Below, piece by piece: positions 17,439 through 26,508 of a DNA stretch of 64,000 nucleotides; the first letter of the stretch is position 1; each line of letters opens with the position of its first letter. The stretch is taken from positions 186,001 to 250,000 of the forward strand of contig NZ_JAJTMY010000003.1 of assembly GCF_021300615.1 (NCBI RefSeq), written 5' to 3'. A program made the position numbers and the translations under genes. This DNA comes from Helicobacter anatolicus (lineage in GTDB: Bacteria; Campylobacterota; Campylobacteria; Campylobacterales; Helicobacteraceae). A model generated the notes under the pieces. That model had not been told where the DNA came from. It saw only the letters and a list, made by a program, of their open reading frames with translations, and did no database searches.

Positions 17439-18596
17439 ATGGAAGTCAAATTTTTAGATCTTACATTTTTAAATAAACCTTATTTTGTTCCATTTCTTGA
17501 ACAAATGCAAGATATTCTTTATCAAAGTAGTTTTATTAATGGAGAATACAATGCAATTTTTGAAAAAAATTTTGCAAAATTTATAGGTGTAGAAAACTGC
17601 ATTGGGGTAGGTAATGGAACTGATGCACTAGAAATTGCTATTAAGGCATTAAACCTTCCAAAAGGAAGCCATATTATCGTCCCTGCAAATACTTTTAAAG
17701 CTTCTTGTGAAGCAATCTTGAACATGGGCTATAAAGCCGTAATTGTAGATTGTGATGAAAATTACAATATTAGTATAAAATCTCTAAAAAATGCTATCAC
17801 GCCGCAAACTTCCGCTATTTTAATCGTGCATCTTTATGGAAGAATCTGCGATATGCTATCAATTTTGGAAGTAGCAAGAAATTATAATTTAGCAATTATT
17901 GAGGACTGCTCACAAGCCCATGGTGCAAAAATAAAAATTGATAATGAAGTTGTTTGTGCAGGTAGTATTGGCGATATTGCAACTTTTAGTTTTTATCCCA
18001 GTAAAAATTTAGGGGCAATTGGCGATGCAGGTTGCATTGCAACTCAAAGTTCTTTTTTAAGTAATCGTTGTAGAAATATTGCAAATCACCATCAAGATTC
18101 CAAAGAAAAATTACAATTTATCGGACGAAATTCAAGACTAGATCATCTGCAAGCTATGTTTTTAAATCTTAAACTAAAAGATCTAGAATCCCATAACCAA
18201 TACCGACAAAATTTAGCAAACTATTATCAAGAAACTTTGCAAGAAATTGAACAAATTGTTTTACCAGAGATCCCAACTTATAGTTATCAATGTGTATGGC
18301 ATCTCTATGTAATTAGACTACAAAAGGAACTAGAAGGCAAAAGAGAGGAATTACAAAACTTTTTAGAACAAAATGGAATACAAACGCATATCCACTATCC
18401 CCAAAATCTCAGCAAAATCAAAGAAATTCGTATGCATATAAATACAATAATCAACCCCACGCCTAATGCAAATCATTGGGATGAAAATATCCTGTCTTTA
18501 CCAATGGGAATACATGTTACAAAAGAACATATTATCTATATTGCTGAAAAAATACAAGCATTTGTTGCTAATTTATCACAAAGGACAAAATCATGA
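17439..18596 (+). CDS. DegT/DnrJ/EryC1/StrS-family sugar aminotransferase
   Basis: A 385-residue PLP-dependent aminotransferase of nucleotide-sugar synthesis. It has GNGTDALEIAIKAL at the cofactor-phosphate site, EDCSQAHGA with the PLP-ring aspartate, and SFYPSKNLGAIGDAG with the Schiff-base lysine. The family makes 3- or 4-amino sugars for LPS, capsule or flagellin glycans. No nucleotide-sugar dehydratase or acetyltransferase adjoins it, so the product is undetermined. It overlaps the next gene by 4 bases (ATGA). Confidence 0.88.
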   Translation: MEVKFLDLTFLNKPYFVPFLEQMQDILYQSSFINGEYNAIFEKNFAKFIGVENCIGVGNGTDALEIAIKALNLPKGSHIIVPANTFKASCEAILNMGYKAVIVDCDENYNISIKSLKNAITPQTSAILIVHLYGRICDMLSILEVARNYNLAIIEDCSQAHGAKIKIDNEVVCAGSIGDIATFSFYPSKNLGAIGDAGCIATQSSFLSNRCRNIANHHQDSKEKLQFIGRNSRLDHLQAMFLNLKLKDLESHNQYRQNLANYYQETLQEIEQIVLPEIPTYSYQCVWHLYVIRLQKELEGKREELQNFLEQNGIQTHIHYPQNLSKIKEIRMHINTIINPTPNANHWDENILSLPMGIHVTKEHIIYIAEKIQAFVANLSQRTKS

Positions 18597-19105
18597 AAAC
18601 TTCATTTTTTATTTTTTTATCTCTTTTATTTTTTGGTTGTACAAATACTAAACTTGCTACACCACAAGAAGAAAACATACAGTGCCAAAATGCCTATGCA
18701 TTCATCTCTCACCCCACTATCACTCTAGAAAAAAATGATCTTGAAATTGAGGAAAAAAATATTTTACAAGTGTTAGAAGATTTAATGATGGATAATTGTA
18801 TAGTTATTAGTAATAATCCAGATTCTTATGAAGCAAATCTTGTAGTTACAAGTGCATTTAGTTCACAAAATAAAGAAGGTATTGCCACAAAAGCACAGGA
18901 AAATACTGCAAAAATAAAAGTTAGTCTTTCATTAAAAAAAGACAGAATGACAAGAACTTTTAATAGCGAACATATCCTAACTATTAATGGTAAAAAAGTT
19001 CTTGGTATCGGACAAAAAGCTCAAATTACACAAGAAGAAAAACAAAAATTATTAAAAAGTGCGCTCAAAAGGGTTTATAAACAAGCACAAAATGCTTTAC
19101 GATAA
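18593..19105 (+). CDS. Putative lipoprotein
   Basis: A 170-residue exported protein with a type II signal peptide. Its lipobox LFFGC places the acylated cysteine at residue 16. The mature part is charged and mixed alpha/beta, with no domain I recognise. It is translationally coupled to the aminotransferase upstream. Its position might reflect operon convenience rather than a shared role. Confidence 0.75.
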   Translation: MKTSFFIFLSLLFFGCTNTKLATPQEENIQCQNAYAFISHPTITLEKNDLEIEEKNILQVLEDLMMDNCIVISNNPDSYEANLVVTSAFSSQNKEGIATKAQENTAKIKVSLSLKKDRMTRTFNSEHILTINGKKVLGIGQKAQITQEEKQKLLKSALKRVYKQAQNALR

Positions 19106-19237
19106 GAAATTTTTCCTTTTATATTCTCATTTTTTGATAAAAATGATTAATTATTTCTTATTTTTAAATAAAAATGATAATATATTACAACTATCTTTTT
19201 ATATAGTTAGACTTTATTTTAAAAACAAGGATCTCAA

Positions 19238-19738
19238 ATGTTAAGCAACAAAATTATCGAAATGCTAAATGAGCAAGTTATCAAAGAAATGTATGCGGCA
19301 AATCTATATTTAAGCATGAGTTCTTGGTGCTATGAAAATGGCTATGATGGTGCTGGAAAATTTTTATTTGATCATGCAGGCGAAGAAAGTGATCATGCAA
19401 AAAAATTAATCACTTATTTAAATGAGACAGATTCTAAAGTAAAATTATCCACAATCCCTGCTCCAAAGTCTGATTTTAATAATCTTTTGGAAGTTTTTAA
19501 AGAAACTTATGAACATGAAAAAAGTATCACTCAATCTATTAATGCATTGGTAGACTTTACTCTCAATAGCAAAGATTATGCAACTTTTAACTTTTTACAA
19601 TGGTATGTTGCAGAACAACATGAAGAAGAAGCATTATTTAGAGGAATTGTAGATAAATTGAGCTTGATTGGCGATAATGGCAATGGTCTTTATCTTGCAG
19701 ATCAATATATTAAAAATATTGCAATTTCTAGAAAATAA
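19238..19738 (+). CDS. pfr: Non-haem ferritin
   Basis: A 166-residue four-helix ferritin. The ferroxidase ligands are visible in EMYAANLYLSM, in EESDHAKK and in EQHEEEALF. It stores iron as a 24-mer in the cytoplasm. In H. pylori its homologue Pfr is repressed by iron-free Fur. The 100 bases upstream are rich in ATGATTAATTA and ATGATAATA motifs that could bind Fur, but no single box stands out. A short CCCTA/TAGGG hairpin follows at about 19748-19763. Confidence 0.95.
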   Translation: MLSNKIIEMLNEQVIKEMYAANLYLSMSSWCYENGYDGAGKFLFDHAGEESDHAKKLITYLNETDSKVKLSTIPAPKSDFNNLLEVFKETYEHEKSITQSINALVDFTLNSKDYATFNFLQWYVAEQHEEEALFRGIVDKLSLIGDNGNGLYLADQYIKNIAISRK

Positions 19739-19834
19739 TTTTCTAAGTCCCTAGAGATTTAGGGGGCACCTTTTACAAAATGCCATTTTGATAATTTTTA
19801 TAGTAGAATCTTAAAAAAATAATGAGGATTTTCT

Positions 19835-21061
19835 ATGTTATTACAAAATGGTACAATCTCTGATTGCTCTGGTACAAAAAAGACAAATATCCGCATTCAA
19901 GATCATAAAATCACACAAATCGATTCCAACTTACAGCCCTATGAAAATGAAAAAATCATAGATTGCACAGGAAAACACATCCTTCCAGCACTCATTGATC
20001 TAGATGTTTCTCCTAAGAATAAGATCCTAAATAGCAAAACCCTAAATAGCTTAGCAAAAAAATGTTTGCAAGGGGGTGTAGGAAGTATTTTATTATCTGC
20101 ACACACAAATCCAAAATCAAATAATGAAAATATTTTAGAACTTATAGATTTTATTGATACTACCTTGCCTATTACCTTATTTTCTAGTATTTATGCCTTC
20201 AATGAGGATCAAAAAATTACAAATATTGCGTCTTTAAAGAATTCTCGAACAAAAACTCTACATCTAAAAAGCCAGGATTTAGAAGGGCAAAATCTTTTAA
20301 CACTTTTACATTATGCAAAAATGCTTAATCTATCTCTCATGATTACACCTTATGATGAACAACTTGCCCAAGGTGTGATAGATTCTGGACAGCTTGCCAC
20401 AGAATTAGGATTACCCAGTATTCCCTATATTGCATGGAATAAAGAAATTGTAAAAATATGTGAAATTTCTAGGGAATTTCATTGTCCTGTGCTTTTAAAT
20501 ATCACACAAAAAGAAGGGTTTGATTATATAGATTTTTTTAATCAAAGAGGTGCAAAAATCATAACACAAACTCCATTACACCATTTAATTTTAGATGAAA
20601 ATGAATACAAAAACTATAATACAAAAGCCAAAATGTTTCCACCACTAAAAAATAAAAAACACAAAGAAATACTTCTGGAAAAACTACAAAACAATCAAAT
20701 CCAATGTCTTACGAGCTTGCAAAATGCGACTTATAACTCCCAAAAAGATGAAGTTTTTGAGCTTGCAAGCAATGGTGTTGATACTATCAATCAATATTTT
20801 TCCATCCTTTTTACTTATCTTGTAAAAACAAATCTTATCACTCTTGAAAAACTCCTTGAAATCACCGCAAAAAATCAAGCAGATTTTCTTGGTCTTGAAA
20901 ATAAAGGAGTATTACAAAAAGATAAGGATGCGGATTTAATCATTGTGGATTTAAATCATCATTTTATTTGTGAAGATTCTTATTCTCCATACTTTCAAAA
21001 AGAACTTTATGGAAAAGTAAATTCTATAATTTTACAAGGAAAAATCTATGGAACAAATTAA
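19835..21061 (+). CDS. Dihydroorotase-like protein lacking metal ligands (HP0266 type)
   Basis: A 408-residue amidohydrolase-superfamily protein with the PyrC-type layout. Beta-sandwich segments sit at both ends, including a C-terminal KDKDADLIIVDL. The HxH zinc motif expected after the first barrel strand (lPGfIDlHvH) reads LPALIDLDVS, so both histidines are gone. The carboxylated lysine site is also not evident. It is therefore probably not catalytic. Inactive dihydroorotases are known as structural partners of aspartate transcarbamoylase, and that role is a possible inference. It is first in an operon with an mscS-type gene and mqnX. Confidence 0.8.
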   Translation: MLLQNGTISDCSGTKKTNIRIQDHKITQIDSNLQPYENEKIIDCTGKHILPALIDLDVSPKNKILNSKTLNSLAKKCLQGGVGSILLSAHTNPKSNNENILELIDFIDTTLPITLFSSIYAFNEDQKITNIASLKNSRTKTLHLKSQDLEGQNLLTLLHYAKMLNLSLMITPYDEQLAQGVIDSGQLATELGLPSIPYIAWNKEIVKICEISREFHCPVLLNITQKEGFDYIDFFNQRGAKIITQTPLHHLILDENEYKNYNTKAKMFPPLKNKKHKEILLEKLQNNQIQCLTSLQNATYNSQKDEVFELASNGVDTINQYFSILFTYLVKTNLITLEKLLEITAKNQADFLGLENKGVLQKDKDADLIIVDLNHHFICEDSYSPYFQKELYGKVNSIILQGKIYGTN

Positions 21062-21863
21062 ACTTTTTTTACTTTCTCACCTTCCTTTGTTACAAAGTCT
21101 TGGTATTGCGATACTCAAAGCACTACTTATTGCAATTTTTGGTTGGTATTTTGCAGGTTTTTTTCGTAAAAAAACTTATACTTTTTTGAAGAAAAAAGAT
21201 GAAATTCTAGCAAACTTTATTGCTCAACTTATTTTTGTGCTTTGCTTCCTTATGGTTATAATTGCTGCATTAGGAGCATTAGGAATACAAACTACTTCTA
21301 TACTTACAATTTTAGGAACTGCAGGAGTTGCAATTGCTCTAGCATTAAAAGATTCTTTATCAAGTATTGCAGGAGGTATTGTATTAATTGTCTTGCGTCC
21401 TTTTAAAAAAGGTGACACAATAGAAATTAATAATCTCAATGGAAGTGTGGAATCTCTCAACCTCTTTAATACTTCTATCCGTCTTCCTGATGGCAGATTA
21501 GCAATTCTTCCCAATAAACATATTGCTAATGCAAATATTATTAATTCTACAAGCGAAAAAAGACGCATAGAATGGATTTGTGGTGTGGGCTATCAAAGCG
21601 ATATAGAAATTGTTAGGCACACCATAAAAGATGTAATTGCTAGTATGGATAAGATTGATAAAACTATGGCACCATTTGTAGGAATCACAGATCTTGGACC
21701 AAATTCTTTAAATTTTACTATTAGAGTATGGGCCAAACTTGAAGATGGTATTTTTGGTGTGCGTAGCGAACTTATCGAGCGTATAAAAATTGCATTTGAT
21801 CAAAACAATATTGAAATACCCTACAATAAACTTGATATTTCTATAAAAAAGGAATCAGAATGA
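21048..21863 (+). CDS. Small-conductance mechanosensitive channel (MscS family)
   Basis: A 271-residue inner-membrane channel with three N-terminal helices. The pore helix is the Gly/Ala-rich stretch TILGTAGVAIALALKDSL, followed by the MscS beta-domain (GIVLIVLRPFKKGDTIEI, LPNKHIANANIINST) and an alpha-beta C-terminal cage. The length is close to E. coli MscS (286 residues). It protects against hypo-osmotic shock. Its start lies inside the end of the upstream gene and its stop overlaps the next start (ATGA), so the three genes form one translationally linked unit. Confidence 0.92.
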   Translation: MEQIKLFLLSHLPLLQSLGIAILKALLIAIFGWYFAGFFRKKTYTFLKKKDEILANFIAQLIFVLCFLMVIIAALGALGIQTTSILTILGTAGVAIALALKDSLSSIAGGIVLIVLRPFKKGDTIEINNLNGSVESLNLFNTSIRLPDGRLAILPNKHIANANIINSTSEKRRIEWICGVGYQSDIEIVRHTIKDVIASMDKIDKTMAPFVGITDLGPNSLNFTIRVWAKLEDGIFGVRSELIERIKIAFDQNNIEIPYNKLDISIKKESE

Positions 21864-23107
21864 AAATTGTTGGTGCAAGCAAAGTTTTTGTTTGTGATGA
21901 AAATTTCAAGATTCTAGAAGATAGTGGAATTGCAATCAAAGAAGAAAAAATTGTTGCGATAGATGATTATAAAAAACTAATTCAAAAATATAACAATGCG
22001 ACAAAAATTTTTTATAAAGATTGTGTGCTTTTACCTAGCTTTGTCAATCCACATATCCATTTTGAATTTAGTAATAATCTTGCAAATTTTACTTATGGAA
22101 ATTTTGGAAACTGGCTTGATAGTGTTATGCAAAAAAGAGATGAGGTTTTAAATGACAATACCAATGCTATTTTACAAGCCATTCACGAACAGATTCTAAG
22201 TGGCGTAGGGAGTGTGGGTGCAATTAGTAGTTATGGAGATGATATGCACTCTTTAATAAATTCTCCTTTAAAAGTTGTATTTTTTAATGAAGTGATTGGC
22301 TCAAACCCCAGTGCTATTGACTTTCTATATAGCAATTTTTTACAACGATTAAAAAATTCTATGCAACATGCATCAATAAATTTTATCCCTGCAATTGCCC
22401 TACATTCCCCTTATTCTGTTCATTTTATTTTGGCAAAAAAGGTTTTATCTCTCGCTAGAGAAAAAAACCTTTTAACTTCTGTACATTTTTTAGAATCTCA
22501 AGAAGAAAGACAATGGCTAGAATCTTCACAAGGATATTTTAAAAAATTTTATGAAAAAACACTTCAAGTCAAAAATCCAAAATCACTTTATAGCATCCAA
22601 GAATTTATTGAACTTTTTAAAAATATGGATACTTTATTTGTGCATTGTTTAGAAGCAAATATCAAAGAATTATCCCAACTCATGCAAAGTGGCCATATTA
22701 TTACCTGTCCTAAATCCAATCGTCTTTTAAATAATAAACTTTTAAACCTTGATCATATAAATATGCAAAAACTCTCCATCGCCACAGATGGTAAAAGCTC
22801 AAATAATAATTTAAATTATCTTGATGAATTACGCACTATGCTTTTTAGTTATCCAAATAAAAATTGCATAGACTTTGCTAAAGAGATTTTATTAAGTGCT
22901 ACTTTATATGGTGCTAAATCTTTACAACTTTCTAATGGAAGCTTACAAGAAGGATTTTTTGCAGATTTTTGTATTTTTGAGATCCCATCTCTCGCAACAA
23001 GCACACAACCCGCTTTACATTTTCTCTTACATGCCAAAGAAATTCAAGCACTTTATAGAAATGGAATCTGTATGCTAGAAACAAAATCTCAAAAAAATTC
23101 TAACTAA
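21860..23107 (+). CDS. mqnX: Aminodeoxyfutalosine deaminase of the futalosine menaquinone pathway
   Basis: A 415-residue amidohydrolase of the TRZ/ATZ deaminase group. Metal-site motifs are NPHIHFEF near residue 66, SVHFLES near 207, VHCLE near 257, and ATDGKSSNNNL near 306. The close counterpart HP0267 deaminates 6-amino-6-deoxyfutalosine in the alternative menaquinone route used by helicobacters. The pairing with an HP0266-like pseudo-dihydroorotase supports this. The gene overlaps the convergent ung gene by 8 bases at its 3' end. Confidence 0.85.
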   Translation: MKIVGASKVFVCDENFKILEDSGIAIKEEKIVAIDDYKKLIQKYNNATKIFYKDCVLLPSFVNPHIHFEFSNNLANFTYGNFGNWLDSVMQKRDEVLNDNTNAILQAIHEQILSGVGSVGAISSYGDDMHSLINSPLKVVFFNEVIGSNPSAIDFLYSNFLQRLKNSMQHASINFIPAIALHSPYSVHFILAKKVLSLAREKNLLTSVHFLESQEERQWLESSQGYFKKFYEKTLQVKNPKSLYSIQEFIELFKNMDTLFVHCLEANIKELSQLMQSGHIITCPKSNRLLNNKLLNLDHINMQKLSIATDGKSSNNNLNYLDELRTMLFSYPNKNCIDFAKEILLSATLYGAKSLQLSNGSLQEGFFADFCIFEIPSLATSTQPALHFLLHAKEIQALYRNGICMLETKSQKNSN

Positions 23108-23798
23108 GATTCCAATTAAAATCTATCCCTTTTTCTTTTAGAAAAACTTCAGCTCTACTAAAAACACCACTTCCTATAAATCCCTTTGATAGGGGACTTG
23201 GATGAGGTGCAATAATAATACAATGTTTTTTTTCATCAATTAAAAATATTTTCTTTTTTGCAAAATTTCCCCATAACATAAAAACAATTCCTTCAAAATT
23301 TTGTGAAATTTTTTTTATAATTGCATCACTAAATTTTTCCCAACCAAAATGTTGGTGAGATGTAGGTTTGCCCTTTTCTACACTAAAAATTGCATTTAAA
23401 AGCAAAATACCATTTTCTGCCCATTTGCTAAGATTCCCATGATTTGGCGGAATAAAATTTAAATTTTGGGAAAGCTCCTTGTAAATATTTCTAAGACTTG
23501 GGGGAATAGAAAAACCATAAGGCACAGAAAAGCTAAGCCCCATAGCTTGAGGGATTTCTTGATTTTTTAAAAATATACTCCCATGATAAGGATCTTGACC
23601 TAAAATTACAATTTTTATTTTTTGTGGTGGAGTAAGATTTAATGCATTAAACAGCAAATTTTTAGGTGGAAAGACTTTTTTACCACTTTTTATTGAATCC
23701 TCATAATGCTTTTGAATCTCTAAAAAATAAGGCTTTTGGAATTCTTCTTTTAAAAGTTCTCTCCACTCTAAAATAATTTGTGTCTTAAAATCTATCAT
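23100..23798 (-). CDS. ung: Uracil-DNA glycosylase
   Basis: A 232-residue family 1 uracil-DNA glycosylase. The water-activating loop ILGQDPYHG, the uracil-binding LNAIFSVEKGKPTSHQ and the DNA-intercalation loop HPSPLSKGFIGSGVFS are all intact. It removes uracil from DNA in base excision repair. It is transcribed from its own start 9 bases after the stop of the TRL-like lipoprotein gene. Confidence 0.97.
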   Translation of the reverse strand: MIDFKTQIILEWRELLKEEFQKPYFLEIQKHYEDSIKSGKKVFPPKNLLFNALNLTPPQKIKIVILGQDPYHGSIFLKNQEIPQAMGLSFSVPYGFSIPPSLRNIYKELSQNLNFIPPNHGNLSKWAENGILLLNAIFSVEKGKPTSHQHFGWEKFSDAIIKKISQNFEGIVFMLWGNFAKKKIFLIDEKKHCIIIAPHPSPLSKGFIGSGVFSRAEVFLKEKGIDFNWNLS

Positions 23799-23807
23799 TC
23801 TTTAAGA

Positions 23808-24110
23808 TTATTCACCTGTAACAATTAATTTTTGCTTAGAATAAAGTCCCAAAATTGATAAATTTTCTGTATCTACAGAATGTATTTTTGTAATCCCACC
23901 ATTTTTAGCGGCTGTAGCAATAGAACAATCACCAAATGCTACAAATAAAATTGCTTGACATTCTGCTTCACCTCTTTTACTTCCTAAAGTATTACTTGTT
24001 GCTTCAATACCTGATTTTGTTAAATTTATTGGTGCAATCATTCCAGAATTTGCGACATGGCATCCTGCAAAAGCTAAAGCAATAAAAATGCTCATTAAGA
24101 TTTTTAACAT
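23808..24110 (-). CDS. TRL-like family lipoprotein
   Basis: A 100-residue exported protein with lipobox LAFAGC (Cys17) followed by the TRL-family pattern: a short glycine-rich region, GSKRGEAECQAILFVAFGDCSIATAAKNGGI and a final beta strand. TRL-like proteins are small envelope lipoproteins of unknown function found widely in Gram-negatives. A strong AAGGAG ribosome site lies 5 bases before the ATG. Confidence 0.75.
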   Translation of the reverse strand: MLKILMSIFIALAFAGCHVANSGMIAPINLTKSGIEATSNTLGSKRGEAECQAILFVAFGDCSIATAAKNGGITKIHSVDTENLSILGLYSKQKLIVTGE

Positions 24111-24720
24111 TTTAACTCCTTCTTAAAAAATAGCTAAAATTATAAATCAAAGATTCTTACACAAAGTTTAAATTTTTTTATTAGATTTATATATTATTTT
24201 TTTAGTTTATTATTACAATATCACCACTCTTATAATTCCAAGAAACCCTAAAATAAAATATACATTTTTATAAATAATCTAAAATTTTTTATTACTTTGA
24301 TTTTAAACAATAACTCTTTAAAATCTTAAATTTAATCCTATTTTCCCCATCACTCCAAAATAGTTAATATTAAAAGAGATAATTCACCACTAAGTTGAAT
24401 ATTACCCAAATAGATTAATTTCACATGTATTTCTTACATATTTACAAAAAGATAGAAGTACAAAGGTTTATAATATAGCATCTCTTTATTTAATAAGATT
24501 AATATTATATTTTTCTAAAGCTTTTTATTAAATCTTATAGATACACTATAAATATCATCACTTGTGATAGTTAGGGTTGGTGTATTGATCTTCAAAGGTT
24601 TTTATTAAAACCTTTAATATAAAATATTAATTCAATTTTTAAATATTTTTATCTTTTAAGTGTATTTTTGGTGTGAAATTCTACTAAAAAGTTAAAACTG
24701 CAAAATAAAATTTCAAAAAT
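24111..24720. other. Long non-coding stretch with possible gene debris
   Basis: No intact gene was found in these 610 bases. On the minus strand, codons ending at 24318 read FNINYFGVMGKIGLNLRF then stop, with further stops before it. That looks like the last strands of an outer-membrane beta-barrel that has decayed. A hairpin lies at 24594-24615. The rest is AT-rich and featureless. Confidence 0.35.
24594..24615. terminator. Inverted repeat, terminator-like
   Basis: A perfect 9-bp stem (AAAGGTTTT / AAAACCTTT) with loop TATT. It is followed by AATATAAAATATT on the plus strand and may be left over from a lost gene. Confidence 0.35.
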
Positions 24721-25254
24721 TTTACTGAAAAATATTTAAATTTCTTATATAACAAAGTTTTAAAGATATTGAAATTGTTTTAAATGATTGCGAGAGTGAT
24801 AATTCTATAAAAATTGCACAAAAAATTGCCAAACAAGATTCTTGTATTTAAATAATTTCAAATCCTAAAAATATAGAAACCTTTCATTCTCATTTTAAAA
24901 AAGGCAATATTGGTATAATTGTTTTTAATATCAATAATTTAAATAGGATTGAATTCACTCAACAAGATATTCCTAAATATACAAAAAAGCAAAAAAGGTT
25001 CTTAATAAGTTTTATAATTATAGTATTTGTGCAAAAGTTTATTCAAGATATATAATTGAACAAATCTTGCAAGCAGTAAAAATTTATTTTCCTAATACCA
25101 AATCTAATCTTCAAGAAAATACTCTACAATGCTTTATAAATTTATATTTTAGAAGTTTTTTGCTTTGCTCCAAAGTTTTATATTTTTATCATGAAAATAT
25201 AAACTCTGTTTCTTGCTATCAAAGCAATAGCCTTTTTAGAATTCAATACCTTTA
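24721..25254 (+). pseudogene. Decayed family 2 glycosyltransferase
   Basis: Readable fragments in order are TEKYLNF, then QSFKDIEIVLNDCESDNS, then IAQKIAKQDSCI-stop-IISNPKN. A later frame gives YNYSICAKVYSRYIIEQIL and YFPNTKSNLQENTLQCF, ending ENINSVSCYQ. This order matches GT-A glycosyltransferases of LOS and surface-glycan synthesis in this group (NQTFKDIEIIIVDDCGSDNS, then AKVY, then the acidic ENTL). Several stops and frame changes, and a missing stretch near the start, show it is dead. The DXD region is not readable. Confidence 0.75.
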
Positions 25255-25318
25255 AAAACAAATTTATTTTTATCTCTCCAAAATATGATTAAATATCAAA
25301 AAAATAAGCAATTAAAAA

Positions 25319-26488
25319 TTAAAGAGTTTTTAAAAAAGATTCTAAAGCCTGCAATTCTTCTTCATCTAGACCTAATTTATGTATCAATGGGCTTATTTCT
25401 AAAAATTGCTTGTTTTCATCTTTTCCAAATGCAATGTTATACATATTCAAAACGCCTCTTAAATGAGGAAAGATTCCATTATGCATATATGGTGCTGTTT
25501 TTGATATTGAAATAAGTGATGGTGTTTTGAAAGCACCTTTATCTTTTTCATCTTTTGTAATTTCATAGCGTCCGAGATCTTCTAGCTTGCGACCATAAAA
25601 ACTTAAACCAATATTATGAAATTTAGAATCACTCAAAATCATTCCATAGTGACAATTCATACATTTTCCCTTTGTCCTAAAAAGATGTAATCCATAGATT
25701 TCTTGATCACTTAAAGCTTTATCATCACCATTCAAAAATCGATTAAATCTTGAATTTGTAGGTGTAAGTGAGCGTTCATAAGTCGCAATTGCTTTAAGAA
25801 GATTTGTAGTTGTCATAATCTCTTGTAAATTTTGTGATATTTTTGTATTTTTAAGTTTTTCTAAATCATCAACACTCACAAATGCTTTGCCAAGCAGAGA
25901 TTTTTTTTCTAAAGTGATCGAACTTTCTCCAAATGCAAGCAAAAAAAGATTTTGATAAAAAAGGTTATCTTTGATATGTTGTAAGGCTAAAGATACATTA
26001 TAAGCCATTTCAATAGGATTTTCAATCGGTCCCATTGCCTGTTCTTCTAAAGTATTTGCTCTACCATCCCAGAAAAGTTGTTTATAAAAACCACTAACAT
26101 AAATACTTGGGGCATTACGATTACCTCTCTGCCTATCATGCCCAAAACTTGTTTTTAACCCATCTCCAAAACCTAATTCTTTATTATGACAACTCGAACA
26201 AGCAATTTGTGCACTTTTACTTAATAATGGCTCTTCAAACAAAAATTCTCCTAAAAGCCTTTTTTCTTGCGTAAAGGGATTATCATCTGGTATAGGTGGC
26301 AAAGAATCTAAAGGGCGCATTTCTTCATATTCTATACCCTCATCTACCAATGGTTTTGGCCAATCAGAAATATTTTTTGCATAAAGTGTACGATAATTAG
26401 TTTTTTTAGTTTGATAAAAGTATCCTCCTAAAAATCCAGTTACCAAACTCAAACACATAATACAGAATAATATAATAAATTTTTTCAT
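25319..26488 (-). CDS. MauG/CcpA-family dihaem cytochrome c, membrane-anchored
   Basis: A protein of about 389 residues with an N-terminal hydrophobic anchor (FIILFCIMCLSLVTGFLGG). Two c-type haem motifs are present, CSSCH near residue 97 and CMNCH in the second half. The RGNRNAPS and FWDGRA motifs are typical of bacterial cytochrome c peroxidases and MauG. It faces the periplasm. It follows a TonB receptor gene, and an upstream in-frame ATG at 26512 would overlap that receptor's stop. The ATG at 26488 is preferred because the signal anchor begins there. The role may be peroxide reduction or oxidative modification of a partner; sequence alone does not decide. Confidence 0.85.
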   Translation of the reverse strand: MKKFIILFCIMCLSLVTGFLGGYFYQTKKTNYRTLYAKNISDWPKPLVDEGIEYEEMRPLDSLPPIPDDNPFTQEKRLLGEFLFEEPLLSKSAQIACSSCHNKELGFGDGLKTSFGHDRQRGNRNAPSIYVSGFYKQLFWDGRANTLEEQAMGPIENPIEMAYNVSLALQHIKDNLFYQNLFLLAFGESSITLEKKSLLGKAFVSVDDLEKLKNTKISQNLQEIMTTTNLLKAIATYERSLTPTNSRFNRFLNGDDKALSDQEIYGLHLFRTKGKCMNCHYGMILSDSKFHNIGLSFYGRKLEDLGRYEITKDEKDKGAFKTPSLISISKTAPYMHNGIFPHLRGVLNMYNIAFGKDENKQFLEISPLIHKLGLDEEELQALESFLKTL

Positions 26489-26508
26489 CTTGTTTACTCT
26501 TTTACATT

